Source of the DNA: Comamonadaceae bacterium
Lineage (GTDB): Bacteria > Pseudomonadota > Gammaproteobacteria > Burkholderiales > Burkholderiaceae_C
DNA length: 11,053 nucleotides
Assembly (NCBI GenBank): GCA_947374505.1
Contig: CANCCE010000084.1
Coordinates: 1-11,053, forward strand
Direction: 5' to 3'
Positions 1 through 6,430 of this stretch are shown here, in pieces; the first letter of the stretch is position 1; every line of letters begins with the position of its first letter. The position numbers were made by a program, and so were the translations under genes. Below the pieces are notes generated by a model. It had not been told where the DNA came from. It made no database searches and saw only the letters and a list, made by a program, of their open reading frames with translations.

Positions 1-539
1 CCAAAGGCCAAGGCAGCTGCCGTCGGCTCATTGATGATGCGCTTGACATCCAGGCCGGCAATGCGGCCAGCGTCTTTGGTGGCTTGACGCTGTGCATCGT
101 TGAAGTAGGCCGGCACGGTGATGACGGCTTCGGTGACCGCTTCGCCCAAATAGTCTTCAGCAGTTTTCTTCATCTTGCGCAAGATGTCGGCGCTGACCTG
201 TTGAGCCGAGAGTTGCTTGTCATGCACTTGCACCCAAGCGTCACCGTTGTCGGCCGCCACAATTTTGTAAGGCATCAGGTCGATGTCTTTTTGTACTTCT
301 TTTTCAGCGAATTTGCGGCCGATCAGACGCTTGACCGCATACAGGGTGTTGCGCGGGTTGGTGACCGCTTGGCGTTTGGCCGAAGCGCCCACCAGCACGT
401 CGCCACCTTCTTGGTAAGCGACGATGGACGGCGTCGTGCGCGCGCCCTCAGAGTTTTCAATGACGCGGGGCGTGTTGCCCTCCATGACGGAAACGCAGCT
501 GTTGGTGGTTCCGAGGTCAATGCCGATGATTCTTCCCAT
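1..539 (-). CDS. dnaK: Chaperone protein DnaK (Hsp70), N-terminal part, cut by window edge
   Basis: Cytosolic ATP-dependent Hsp70 chaperone that folds and protects client proteins with its partners DnaJ and GrpE. Only the first 179 codons plus two bases are present, about the first half of the actin-like ATPase domain. Visible motifs are the phosphate-binding start GIDLGTTNSCV (residues 6-16), the segment PAYFNDAQRQATKDAG in the last third, and INEPTAAALAFG at the cut end. All are diagnostic of DnaK. The ATG at 539 is preceded by AGGAG (549-553 on the minus strand) at good spacing. grpE lies 165 bp upstream on the same strand, the usual arrangement, and dnaJ would be expected beyond the left edge. 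Heat-shock control is likely through the grpE promoter and perhaps a second one in the gap. Identity is essentially certain. Confidence 0.98.
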   Translation of the reverse strand, partial: MGRIIGIDLGTTNSCVSVMEGNTPRVIENSEGARTTPSIVAYQEGGDVLVGASAKRQAVTNPRNTLYAVKRLIGRKFAEKEVQKDIDLMPYKIVAADNGDAWVQVHDKQLSAQQVSADILRKMKKTAEDYLGEAVTEAVITVPAYFNDAQRQATKDAGRIAGLDVKRIINEPTAAALAF

Positions 540-644
540 GATGCTCAACTCCTGTTATTTTTAATCGATGCCGCCGTCAAAACACCCCGACTTCAGGGCT
601 TGCTCATCTGGCGATGTAACTGCTTGTGTGCGGCTATGAAGCTG

Positions 645-672
645 ACTTAAGGTTAAGTGCTGAAACTTCAAG
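645..672 (-). promoter_or_regulatory. Candidate heat-shock (sigma-32) promoter of dnaK with embedded palindrome
   Basis: On the minus strand CTTGAAG (666-672) is followed after 13 bases by CCTTAAG (646-652), a partial match to the sigma-32 pattern CTTGAAA-N11-16-CCCCATNT. The -35 half is good and the -10 half is poor. The spacer length equals that of the better grpE promoter. A palindrome of 6-base arms around GG (645-658) covers the -10 half. It lies in the 165-bp grpE-dnaK gap, about 106 bases before the dnaK ATG. This is a tentative call. Confidence 0.3.
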
Positions 673-704
673 ACCCTGTTCACTGGCTTATTTTTAAAGG
701 TCGC

Positions 705-1286
705 TTATTTAGGCGCGGCGACCGTGACCAGCGCTGGCCGCAGCACTCGGTCTGCAATGAGATAGCCCTTTTGCAAGACCATGACCACGGTGTTCGCCTC
801 TTGTGTTGACTCAGCCGGCAACGGCACCATGCTGATGGCTTGGTGCTGGTGCGGATCGAACTTGGTGCCGGCGGCAGGGTCGATGGCCATCACGCGGTTG
901 CGCTCCAGCGCACTCTTGAGTTGCTTCAACGTGGCTTCTGTGCCTTCGCGGATTTGCTCGGCATTGGCTTCTTTGAGCTGCAGACCGGCTTCGAGGCTGT
1001 CGGCAACCGGCAGCAGACTTTCCGCAAAACTCTCCAGCGCAAATTTACGGGCCTTCGAGATTTCTTCATCAGCCCGGCGACGGGCATTCTCTGCTTCAGC
1101 TTTGGCGCGCAAGTAGCTGTCGGCCAGTTCGGTATTTTTGGCCTGCAGGGCTAAAAATTCGGCCTGAAGGGCTGGCAACGCCTCCATGGCATCGACTTCA
1201 TTGGCAGCTTGCGCCGCTTCGAGTTCTTCCGGGCTCGGAGCGCCGGTCAAGGTTTGATTTTGTGCGTTTGAGTTGTTTTGGGGCAT
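705..1286 (-). CDS. grpE: GrpE, nucleotide exchange factor of DnaK
   Basis: Cytosolic homodimer that releases ADP from DnaK and resets the chaperone cycle; it also acts as a thermosensor. The product is 193 residues, normal for GrpE. Residues 1-30 are a polar, probably disordered tail. Residues about 31-95 form the long charged helix, containing AKAEAENARRRADEE. The four-helix dimer region follows (ESFAESLLPVADSLE, 85-99). The C-terminal beta domain, which contacts DnaK, includes FDPHQHQAIS (143-152) and ends VLRPALVTVA. The reading frame is open 28 codons further upstream, but that stretch overlaps the heat-shock promoter and is unlike GrpE, so I place the start at the ATG at 1286 (protein MPQNNSN). 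No strong Shine-Dalgarno sequence is visible before it. dnaK follows on the same strand. Confidence 0.96.
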   Translation of the reverse strand: MPQNNSNAQNQTLTGAPSPEELEAAQAANEVDAMEALPALQAEFLALQAKNTELADSYLRAKAEAENARRRADEEISKARKFALESFAESLLPVADSLEAGLQLKEANAEQIREGTEATLKQLKSALERNRVMAIDPAAGTKFDPHQHQAISMVPLPAESTQEANTVVMVLQKGYLIADRVLRPALVTVAAPK

Positions 1287-1320
1287 GGGAACTTGATGAG
1301 AAATGCAATCAGACAGGGCA

Positions 1321-1347
1321 ATTGGGGGTGCCAAGGCCCTTTTCAAG
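1321..1347 (-). promoter_or_regulatory. Sigma-32 (RpoH) heat-shock promoter of grpE
   Basis: Reading the minus strand, CTTGAAA (1341-1347) is an exact match to the sigma-32 -35 element. After a 13-base spacer comes CCCCAAT (1321-1327), close to the -10 consensus CCCCATNT. It sits 35 bases upstream of the chosen grpE ATG and within the 90-bp gap after the HxlR-like gene. This gives grpE-dnaK its own heat-inducible transcription independent of the upstream regulator gene. The pattern match and position are seen directly; activity is inferred. Confidence 0.75.
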
Positions 1348-1376
1348 ACAAGGGATTGAGGAACAAGCAAAAAGTC

Positions 1377-1775
1377 TCAGCGACTTGTTGGCTGGCTACT
1401 GGTTGACTTGCTGGTTTTTTTGACTGGGGTGATTTTGGCCTGACTGGCAGACCACTTGCCAGCGAAAAGAGGGAGCTCGTTGAGGCGTTTCAGGAGTTCA
1501 GCGCCCATGGCTGTGACCACATAACCGTTGCCATCATGAATCAGCAGGCTGGCAGCACGAAGCTCTTTGATGCGGGTGTTCAGGGTGTTCGGTGTGATGT
1601 GCCCGATGCTGTCTTGCAGCAGGCGAAACGTCTGCGGGTGTCCGTCTTTGAGGGCCCACAAAACGCGCAAAGCAAAACGTGCTTCTAACAATTCCAGCAG
1701 CTGACTCACTGCCGTGTTTTCTTTGGCACCCATCGAACTCATCCTCTTAGCGTCTTCTTTTTTAATGTGTGCCAA
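1377..1775 (-). CDS. HxlR-like winged-helix transcriptional regulator
   Basis: Probable DNA-binding regulator of 132 residues. Residues about 25-105 fit the HxlR/MarR-type winged helix: LLELLEARFALRVLWAL, then the recognition-helix region ITPNTLNTRIKELRAASLL (60-78), then a wing GNGYVVTAMGAELL. The last about 20 residues are rich in Lys, Ser and Thr (KKTSKSTSSQPTSR) and probably disordered. The start is uncertain. The longest reading begins with TTG at 1775 and has no clear ribosome site. ATG codons at residues 12 (1742) and 15 are alternatives, and AAGAGG directly abuts the first of them. HxlR proteins often sense redox or small electrophiles, but this one has no cysteine, so a cysteine-based sensor is unlikely. 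It is 90 bp upstream of grpE and divergent from garL, so either could be a target. Family fairly sure, ligand unknown. Confidence 0.72.
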   Translation of the reverse strand: MAHIKKEDAKRMSSMGAKENTAVSQLLELLEARFALRVLWALKDGHPQTFRLLQDSIGHITPNTLNTRIKELRAASLLIHDGNGYVVTAMGAELLKRLNELPLFAGKWSASQAKITPVKKTSKSTSSQPTSR

Positions 1776-1839
1776 AGCGACTCTGAGCCCACTCTTGCGC
1801 CATGAATATAACGCAGTTTGGGGGTGCTATCGGTGAGTT

Positions 1840-1856
1840 GCTACTTGTTTTGTAGC
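1840..1856. repeat. Short stem-loop resembling a Comamonadaceae intergenic repeat
   Basis: GCTAC (1840-1844) and GTAGC (1852-1856) form a perfect 5-bp stem with a T-rich 7-base loop, followed by TTAAGGGCG. From memory, GCTAC/T-rich/GTAGC elements followed by a short GC-rich tail recur between genes in Polaromonas, Rhodoferax and Acidovorax genomes. Only one copy is in this window, so repeat status cannot be shown here. Confidence 0.3.
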
Positions 1857-1897
1857 TTAAGGGCGAATGGGTCTGGGGCCTTCCGGTGAATCTCCTG

Positions 1898-1913
1898 ATT
1901 GACAAGGGTCAAT
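1898..1913. promoter_or_regulatory. Inverted repeat ATTGAC-N4-GTCAAT, candidate operator for garLR
   Basis: Perfect 6-base arms (1898-1903 and 1908-1913) flank AAGG. The site contains TTGACA, so it could also be read as a -35 element, but no good -10 follows at 16-18 bases. If the -10 box at 1965-1970 is used, the palindrome is centred about 70 bases upstream of transcription start, where an activator would bind. Binding protein unknown. Confidence 0.4.
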
Positions 1914-2023
1914 TCATCGGCGTAGGCCCGTGTCTCAGACGGTTCGTTCAATGCGGCTGCCGCGTAATATAGGTGCTTGTCGCTCAAACAAAATATTTAA
2001 TTTTTCAAAGACAGAAACTTGCC

Positions 2024-2806
2024 ATGACACCAACTGTTCCTTACCAATCGTTTCCCAACAGCTTCAAAAGAGATTTGTTGGCGGGTAAAAAACTCATCGG
2101 TTGCTGGTCATCTCTGGCCAGTCCCATCACGGCCGAAGTGTTGGGGTTGGCGGGATTTGACTGGATTTTGCTGGACGGCGAACATTCGCCCAACGATGTC
2201 AGCACCTTCATTCCGCAACTGATGGCATTGAAGGACAGCCCAACAGCACCGATCGTGCGCCCCTCTTGCAACAGCGCCGTCGAACTTAAAAGACTGCTGG
2301 ATGCGGGCTTTTACAACTTTCTCGTGCCTTTCGTCGAAAGCGCAGAAGAGGCACGCAGTGCGGTCGCTGCCACGCGCTATCCGCCGCAAGGCATTCGTGG
2401 GGTGGCCGTGTCACAGCGCAGCAATCGCTATGGCTCTATTCCTGACTATTTGAAAAACATCAATGAGCATATCTGCGTGATGGTGCAAATTGAGAGTCTT
2501 GCGGGCGTGGCCGCAGTCAAAGACATTGCCGCAATAGACGGTGTTGACTCGATCTTTGTTGGTCCGTCTGACTTGTCTGCTGCGCTGGGGCATCTGGGCA
2601 ATTCTGCGCACCCCGAGGTTCAAGCCGTGATCGCTCAAGTGTTTGCCGATGTCAAGGCTGCCGGCAAACCGGTCGGCATTCTGGCGCCCGTAGAGGCCCA
2701 AGCCCGCAACTACTTGGCGATGGGCGCGACCTTTGTCGGCGTTGGCAGCGACCTCGGCACTTTCCGCAGCGCCACGCAAGCTTTGTGCGATCGTTATCGC
2801 GACTGA
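2024..2806 (+). CDS. garL: 2-dehydro-3-deoxyglucarate aldolase (HpcH/HpaI family)
   Basis: Class II, metal-dependent retro-aldolase that splits 2-dehydro-3-deoxy-D-glucarate (and the 5-keto-4-deoxy isomer) into pyruvate and tartronate semialdehyde, in cytosolic D-glucarate/galactarate catabolism. The product is 260 residues against 256 for E. coli GarL, and it matches closely by eye in IGCWS, EVLGLAGFDW, FIPQLMALK, RLLDAGFYNFL, RYPPQGIRGV and GILAPVEA. Predicted active-site residues are His54 (LDGEH), Arg79, and metal ligands Glu157 (QIES) and Asp183 (GPSDL). These sit four positions after the E. coli residues. I chose the ATG at 2024 because the upstream in-frame GTG at 1973 adds 17 residues absent from the family; the ribosome site is weak (AAAGACAG). 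garR follows after 48 bp, probably as one transcript. The related HpaI is the main alternative, but the sequence is clearly GarL-like. Confidence 0.92.
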   Translation: MTPTVPYQSFPNSFKRDLLAGKKLIGCWSSLASPITAEVLGLAGFDWILLDGEHSPNDVSTFIPQLMALKDSPTAPIVRPSCNSAVELKRLLDAGFYNFLVPFVESAEEARSAVAATRYPPQGIRGVAVSQRSNRYGSIPDYLKNINEHICVMVQIESLAGVAAVKDIAAIDGVDSIFVGPSDLSAALGHLGNSAHPEVQAVIAQVFADVKAAGKPVGILAPVEAQARNYLAMGATFVGVGSDLGTFRSATQALCDRYRD

Positions 2807-2854
2807 GTGGCAACGCATGTCACGCATTTTTTAAACTGACACAGGAGTATTTGA

Positions 2855-3742
2855 ATGAGCACCATTGGATTCATCGGCTTGGGCATCATGGGCGCGCCCA
2901 TGGCCGCGCATTTGATCAAAGCAGGGCATGAGGTTTTCCTCAACACCCGCAGCAAAATACCGGCTGATCTGTTGACCGGCAGCGCCACCGCCTGTGCCTC
3001 TCCGCGTGAAGTGGCCGAGCGCGCGGACATTATTTTCATGATGCTGCCAGACACGCCGGATGTCGAAAAAGTGTTGTTTGGTGAAAACGGTGTCGGCGCC
3101 GGATTGTCCAAAGGCAAAACGGTGGTCGACATGAGTTCGATCTCGCCGATGGACACCAAGACCTTCGCCCAAAAGATCAATGCGCTGGGTGCTGACTATC
3201 TGGACGCACCCGTCTCCGGCGGTGAAGTCGGTGCCAAGGCCGCCAGCCTGACCATCATGGTCGGCGGGCCTGATGCAGTGTTCGAACGCGTCAAGCCGCT
3301 GTTTGAGTTGATGGGCAAAAACATCACGCTGGTCGGTGGCAACGGCGATGGCCAAACCTGCAAGGTCGCGAACCAGATCATCGTGGCGTTGAACATCGCT
3401 GCCGTAGGCGAGGCGCTGCTGTTTGCCAGCAAGGCGGGTGCTGATCCGGCCAAAGTGCGTCAGGCGCTGATGGGTGGTTTTGCGGCCTCACGCATTTTGG
3501 AAGTGCATGGCGAGCGAATGATCAAGCGCACGTTTGCGCCGGGCTTTCGCATTGGCTTGCATCAAAAAGACCTGAACTTGGCGCTGAACGGAGCGCGGGC
3601 TTTGGGCGTCGCGCTGCCGCAAACGGCCGGTGCGGCGCAACTGATGCAAGTCTGCAGTGCCAACGGCATGCAGGACCTGGACCATTCCGCCTTGGTGCGC
3701 TCACTCGAATTGATGGCGAACCACCAGGTCGCTGAGGGCTGA
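2855..3742 (+). CDS. garR: Tartronate semialdehyde reductase (2-hydroxy-3-oxopropionate reductase)
   Basis: NAD(P)H-dependent enzyme of the beta-hydroxyacid dehydrogenase family that reduces tartronate semialdehyde, the product of GarL, to D-glycerate. The product is 295 residues, normal length. The Rossmann motif GFIGLGIMGAPMA is at 5-17. DAPVSGG (117-123) is the substrate-binding signature. The catalytic lysine is Lys170 in GQTCKVANQ with Asn173 close by. A second lysine, in HQKDL (Lys238), is in the C-terminal helical domain. AGGAG (2843-2847) lies 7 bases before the ATG, a good ribosome site. The garL-garR order supports an aldarate operon. No garD/gudD dehydratase, garK kinase or transporter is present here, so the rest of the pathway must be elsewhere. 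GlxR of the glyoxylate (Gcl) route has the same activity and is the alternative name. The gene converges on the next one with a 6-bp gap. Confidence 0.92.
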   Translation: MSTIGFIGLGIMGAPMAAHLIKAGHEVFLNTRSKIPADLLTGSATACASPREVAERADIIFMMLPDTPDVEKVLFGENGVGAGLSKGKTVVDMSSISPMDTKTFAQKINALGADYLDAPVSGGEVGAKAASLTIMVGGPDAVFERVKPLFELMGKNITLVGGNGDGQTCKVANQIIVALNIAAVGEALLFASKAGADPAKVRQALMGGFAASRILEVHGERMIKRTFAPGFRIGLHQKDLNLALNGARALGVALPQTAGAAQLMQVCSANGMQDLDHSALVRSLELMANHQVAEG

Positions 3743-3748
3743 GCCTTT

Positions 3749-5434
3749 TTACATGCCGCTGTAGTTGGGTCCGCCGCCACCTTCTGGCGTGACCCAGACG
3801 ATGTTTTGCGTCGGGTCTTTGATGTCGCAGGTTTTGCAGTGCACGCAGTTTTGCGCGTTGATTTGCAGCCGGTCGGTGTCGTCCGGGTTCTTCACGTACT
3901 CGTAGACACCGGCCGGGCAGTAACGGCTTTCAGGGCCGGCGTAGGTGGCTAAGTTGATGCTGACTGGCACGCTGGCATCTTTCAGTGTCAGGTGCGCGGG
4001 CTGCTGTTCTTCGTGGTTGGTGTTCGAGACAAACACCGAACTCAGGCGGTCGAAGGTGATCTTGTTGTCCGGCTTCGGGTAGACGATGGGTTGGCACTCC
4101 GCCGCCGGTTTCAGCATGAGGTGGTCGGCTTGGGTGCGGTGTATCGTCCACGGCGGGCTCTGGATGCCCAGACGCGGCAGCAGCCACTGCTCGATACCGG
4201 TCATGAACGAGCCCATGTACAAACCTTTTTTGAACCAGGCTTTGAAGTTGCGTGACTGATTCAATTCCTTGGCCAGCCAGCTCTTGGCGTAGGCCGCCGG
4301 GTAGGCGCTGAGTTCGTCGTGTTGGCGGCCATTCGTCACCGCGGCGTAAGCCGCTTCAGCGGCCAGTTTGCCGGTTTTGATGGCGGCGTGGCTGCCCTTG
4401 ATGCGCGCTGCATTGAGGTAACCGGCTTCGCAGCCGATCAAGGCACCACCCGGGAACACTGTCTTTGGCAAACTCAAGGCACCGCCGGCTGTGATGGCGC
4501 GCGCACCGTAGCTGATGCGCTTGCCGCCTTCAAGGTATTGGCGAATCGCAGGATGCGTTTTCCAGCGCTGCATTTCTTCAAACGGGCTGAGGTACGGGTT
4601 GCTGTAGTCCAGTCCGGTGACCAGCCCGAGCGTGACCTTGTTGTCTTCCAGGTGGTACATGAAACCGCCGCCATAAGTGTCGGACTGCATCGGCCAACCG
4701 GCGGTGTGCACGACCAGGCCGGCTTTGTGTTTGGCCGGGTCAATTTCCCACAGTTCTTTGATGCCGAGCGCGTAGGCTTGCGGGTCTTTGCCGGCGTCCA
4801 GTTTGAAGCGGCTGATCAATTGGCGACCCAAATGACCGCGCGCACCTTCGGCAAAGACGGTGTACTTGCCGTGCAGTTCCATGCCAAGTTGGAAGTTCTC
4901 GCCAGGCTCGCCGGTTTTGCTCACACCTAGATTGCCGGTGGCCACGCCTTTGACCGAGCCGTCTTCGTTGTAAAGCACTTCAGCGGCCGCAAAGCCGGGG
5001 AAAATTTCAACGCCTAGATTTTCGGCTTGCTGCGCCATCCAGCGCACCACATTGCCCAGACTGACGATGTAGTTGCCTTTGTTGTGCATGCAGTCAGGGA
5101 CTAAAAACCCCGGCGTTTTGGTGCTGCCTTGTTCGCTTAAAAACAGCACTTCATCCGACGTGACGGGCTGGTTCAGAGGTGCGCCCAGCGCCTTCCAGTC
5201 GGGGATCAATTCGGTCAAGGCTTTTGGGTCCATCACTGCGCCCGAGAGAATGTGCGCGCCGGGTTCAGAGCCTTTTTCCAGCACCACGACAGAAATTTCC
5301 GTGCCTTTTTCTGCTGCCAATTGTTTCAGGCGAATCGCCGCGGCCAAGCCGCCGGGGCCACCGCCGACCACCACCACGTCATAGTCCATGGCTTCGCGGG
5401 GACCGAATTGGGCCAGGATGTCTTCGTTGTTCAT
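3749..5434 (-). CDS. Electron transfer flavoprotein-ubiquinone oxidoreductase
   Basis: Membrane-surface flavoprotein that takes electrons from ETF, reduced by acyl-CoA and amino-acid dehydrogenases, and passes them to ubiquinone. The product is 561 residues, the usual size. The FAD-binding motif VVVVGGGPGGLAAA is at 20-33, followed by an acidic strand end (VVVLEKG). GARGHLGRQL (198-207) and the AGGALSLPKTVFPGGALIGCEAGYLN region (316-341) are typical of ETF-QO. The C-terminal [4Fe-4S] ligands are all present: Cys506 (YCPAGVYEY), Cys530, Cys533 and Cys536 (NCVHCKTC). I chose the ATG at 5434, preceded by GGAG. The frame is open back to 5515 but adds 27 non-family residues lying in the promoter region. 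It is divergent from a hotdog thioesterase, which also acts on acyl-CoA chemistry. Identity is firm; etfAB is not in the window. Confidence 0.95.
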   Translation of the reverse strand: MNNEDILAQFGPREAMDYDVVVVGGGPGGLAAAIRLKQLAAEKGTEISVVVLEKGSEPGAHILSGAVMDPKALTELIPDWKALGAPLNQPVTSDEVLFLSEQGSTKTPGFLVPDCMHNKGNYIVSLGNVVRWMAQQAENLGVEIFPGFAAAEVLYNEDGSVKGVATGNLGVSKTGEPGENFQLGMELHGKYTVFAEGARGHLGRQLISRFKLDAGKDPQAYALGIKELWEIDPAKHKAGLVVHTAGWPMQSDTYGGGFMYHLEDNKVTLGLVTGLDYSNPYLSPFEEMQRWKTHPAIRQYLEGGKRISYGARAITAGGALSLPKTVFPGGALIGCEAGYLNAARIKGSHAAIKTGKLAAEAAYAAVTNGRQHDELSAYPAAYAKSWLAKELNQSRNFKAWFKKGLYMGSFMTGIEQWLLPRLGIQSPPWTIHRTQADHLMLKPAAECQPIVYPKPDNKITFDRLSSVFVSNTNHEEQQPAHLTLKDASVPVSINLATYAGPESRYCPAGVYEYVKNPDDTDRLQINAQNCVHCKTCDIKDPTQNIVWVTPEGGGGPNYSGM

Positions 5435-5578
5435 GCGGTGGGGGCTCCGTGATAATTGAGTTGTAACGTTGTCGGTCAGGCTGATGGTCGGGTTTCGCCG
5501 GCATCTAACAATCAATTTATTATGCCGCCGCGCACGTGTTGGTCACTTTGGCCGCCAGCCACCCATCAAGGCACACAC

Positions 5579-6007
5579 ATGAAGATCGAGATTCCTGAAC
5601 GTAAAAAGCTGGTTTATGAGATGCGCATCCCGATTCGCTGGGGCGATATGGACGCGATGGGGCACCTGAATAACACCTCTTACTTCCGTTACATGGAGAC
5701 CATTCGCATTGACTGGATGCGCAGCATTGGCGGCATGCCGGATCCGGCCGGCGAAGGGCCGGTCATCGTCAATGCCTTTTGCAATTTCTACAAGCAGCTT
5801 GAATACCCGGGCGATGTGTTGATCAAGATGTACGTGAGCGACCTGGCGCGCACCACGTTTGAAACTTGGGCCACGATGGAGCGGGTAGATCAATCCGGTG
5901 TGATGTACGCCGCCGGTGGCGCGACCACCATCTGGGTCGACTTCCCTGCGCAAAAAGCCAAGACTTTGCCTGACCACATCCGGAAATGGATCTCAGGCGG
6001 CGATTGA
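5579..6007 (+). CDS. Hotdog-fold acyl-CoA thioesterase (4HBT/YbgC-like)
   Basis: Small single-domain protein of 142 residues with the hotdog thioesterase signature WGDMDAMGHLNNTSYFRYME (21-40). In YbgC/4-hydroxybenzoyl-CoA thioesterases the first Asp of this block (here Asp25) is catalytic, and the HxNN segment binds the thioester. Likely function is hydrolysis of a cytosolic acyl-CoA; chain length and substrate cannot be read from sequence. The ATG at 5579 is chosen because AAGG (5568-5571) precedes it at 7 bases. The frame runs open to 5456, but the extra 41 residues are low in conserved character and overlap the intergenic control region. A TATTAT at 5518-5523 is a possible -10. Its 3' end overlaps the convergent glutaredoxin-like gene by 15 bp. 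Confidence 0.85.
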   Translation: MKIEIPERKKLVYEMRIPIRWGDMDAMGHLNNTSYFRYMETIRIDWMRSIGGMPDPAGEGPVIVNAFCNFYKQLEYPGDVLIKMYVSDLARTTFETWATMERVDQSGVMYAAGGATTIWVDFPAQKAKTLPDHIRKWISGGD

Positions 6008-6430
6008 TCCGGCTGAAAAACGGCCACGCAGGTAGGCCACAATTTTGTCGGAATCGTAAAGCCACTGGGTGCCGCCAGCGGCGTCTGTGATTCTCAAACA
6101 GGGCACTTTGGCGAGGCCGCCGCCTTGCCGTAACGCCTCCCGGTCACTGCCTTCGGGTTGCGCGTCAATGCGTTGAATGGGCAAAGTTAAACGTCGCATT
6201 TCCTGGCGAACTTTCATGCAAAAAGGGCAGGTCTTGTAGTGATAAAGAACCAAGCTGTCACATTGCTGGTCGATGAGGCCTTGCTCAGTCTGCGGTCGGA
6301 TTAATCCAACGGGTCGGGTCACCCGTTCTTTGAACAACATCACCGGGCCCAGGATGATGCGCAGAGTTTTAAAAAATGAGCGGATTAAAAATTTCATGCG
6401 TGATGTTAATCGCACGGGCGCGGTCTTCAT
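5993..6430 (-). CDS. Glutaredoxin-like / GST N-terminal-domain protein with CPFC motif
   Basis: Predicted thiol-disulfide oxidoreductase of 145 residues. Residues 12-35 are hydrophobic and basic (FLIRSFFKTLRIILGPVMLF), suggesting a membrane-associated N-terminal helix. The thioredoxin fold starts at about 58 with SLVLYHYKTCPFCMKVR. Cys68 and Cys71 form the redox motif, Pro110 in KVPC is the cis-proline, and YDSDKIVAYL (125-134) matches the glutathione-binding end of glutaredoxin/GST-N domains. There is no GST C-terminal domain. I chose the ATG at 6430 because it overlaps the TGA of the upstream gene as ATGA, a sign of coupled translation; the ATG at 6397 (MKFLIRS) is a reasonable alternative. 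Similar membrane-anchored glutaredoxin-like proteins are common in pseudomonads and Burkholderiales. Substrate unknown, but the upstream partner has a CxxC peroxidase-type site. Confidence 0.82.
   Translation of the reverse strand: MKTAPVRLTSRMKFLIRSFFKTLRIILGPVMLFKERVTRPVGLIRPQTEQGLIDQQCDSLVLYHYKTCPFCMKVRQEMRRLTLPIQRIDAQPEGSDREALRQGGGLAKVPCLRITDAAGGTQWLYDSDKIVAYLRGRFSAGSIAA

Larger units (their letters stand above)
1776..2023. other. Divergent intergenic control region (HxlR-like gene / garL)
   Basis: This 248-bp gap is the longest non-coding stretch in the window. It holds a short stem-loop (1840-1856), an inverted repeat (1898-1913), and a plausible -10 box TAATAT at 1965-1970 facing garL, 54 bases before its ATG. 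The garL frame is open back to a GTG at 1973, but that extension is not like GarL. On the minus strand a TATATT (1807-1812) could serve the regulator gene; no convincing -35 accompanies either box. Confidence 0.5.

Noticed and set aside
584..598. Possible hairpin terminator in the grpE-dnaK gap (CCCT...GGGG followed by TGTTTT)
   Set aside because: Only about three G-C pairs can form; too weak to call.
84..650. 188-codon open frame on the plus strand over dnaK
   Set aside because: Antisense to the strongly conserved dnaK reading frame; it reflects codon bias, and its protein resembles nothing I know.
645..672. CIRCE-like element (HrcA operator) before dnaK
   Set aside because: CIRCE needs TTAGCACTC-N9-GAGTGCTAA. 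Only AGCACT is present on one side and the other arm does not match.
1287..1370. 28-codon N-terminal extension of GrpE
   Set aside because: Overlaps the sigma-32 promoter and does not resemble GrpE N-termini; the ATG at 1286 is preferred.
1899..1927. TTGACA as a -35 element for garL
   Set aside because: No acceptable -10 hexamer at 16-18 bases; the sequence is better explained as part of the inverted repeat.
4319..4930. 203-codon open frame on the plus strand inside the ETF-QO gene
   Set aside because: Lies wholly opposite a well-conserved protein and lacks a ribosome site; a shadow frame in GC-rich DNA.
5435..5515. 27-codon N-terminal extension of ETF-QO
   Set aside because: Lies in the shared divergent region; the family sequence begins just before the FAD-binding motif and the ATG at 5434 has GGAG upstream.
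5456..5578. 41-codon N-terminal extension of the thioesterase
   Set aside because: Has no hotdog-family character and covers the control region; AAGG before the ATG at 5579 supports the shorter protein.
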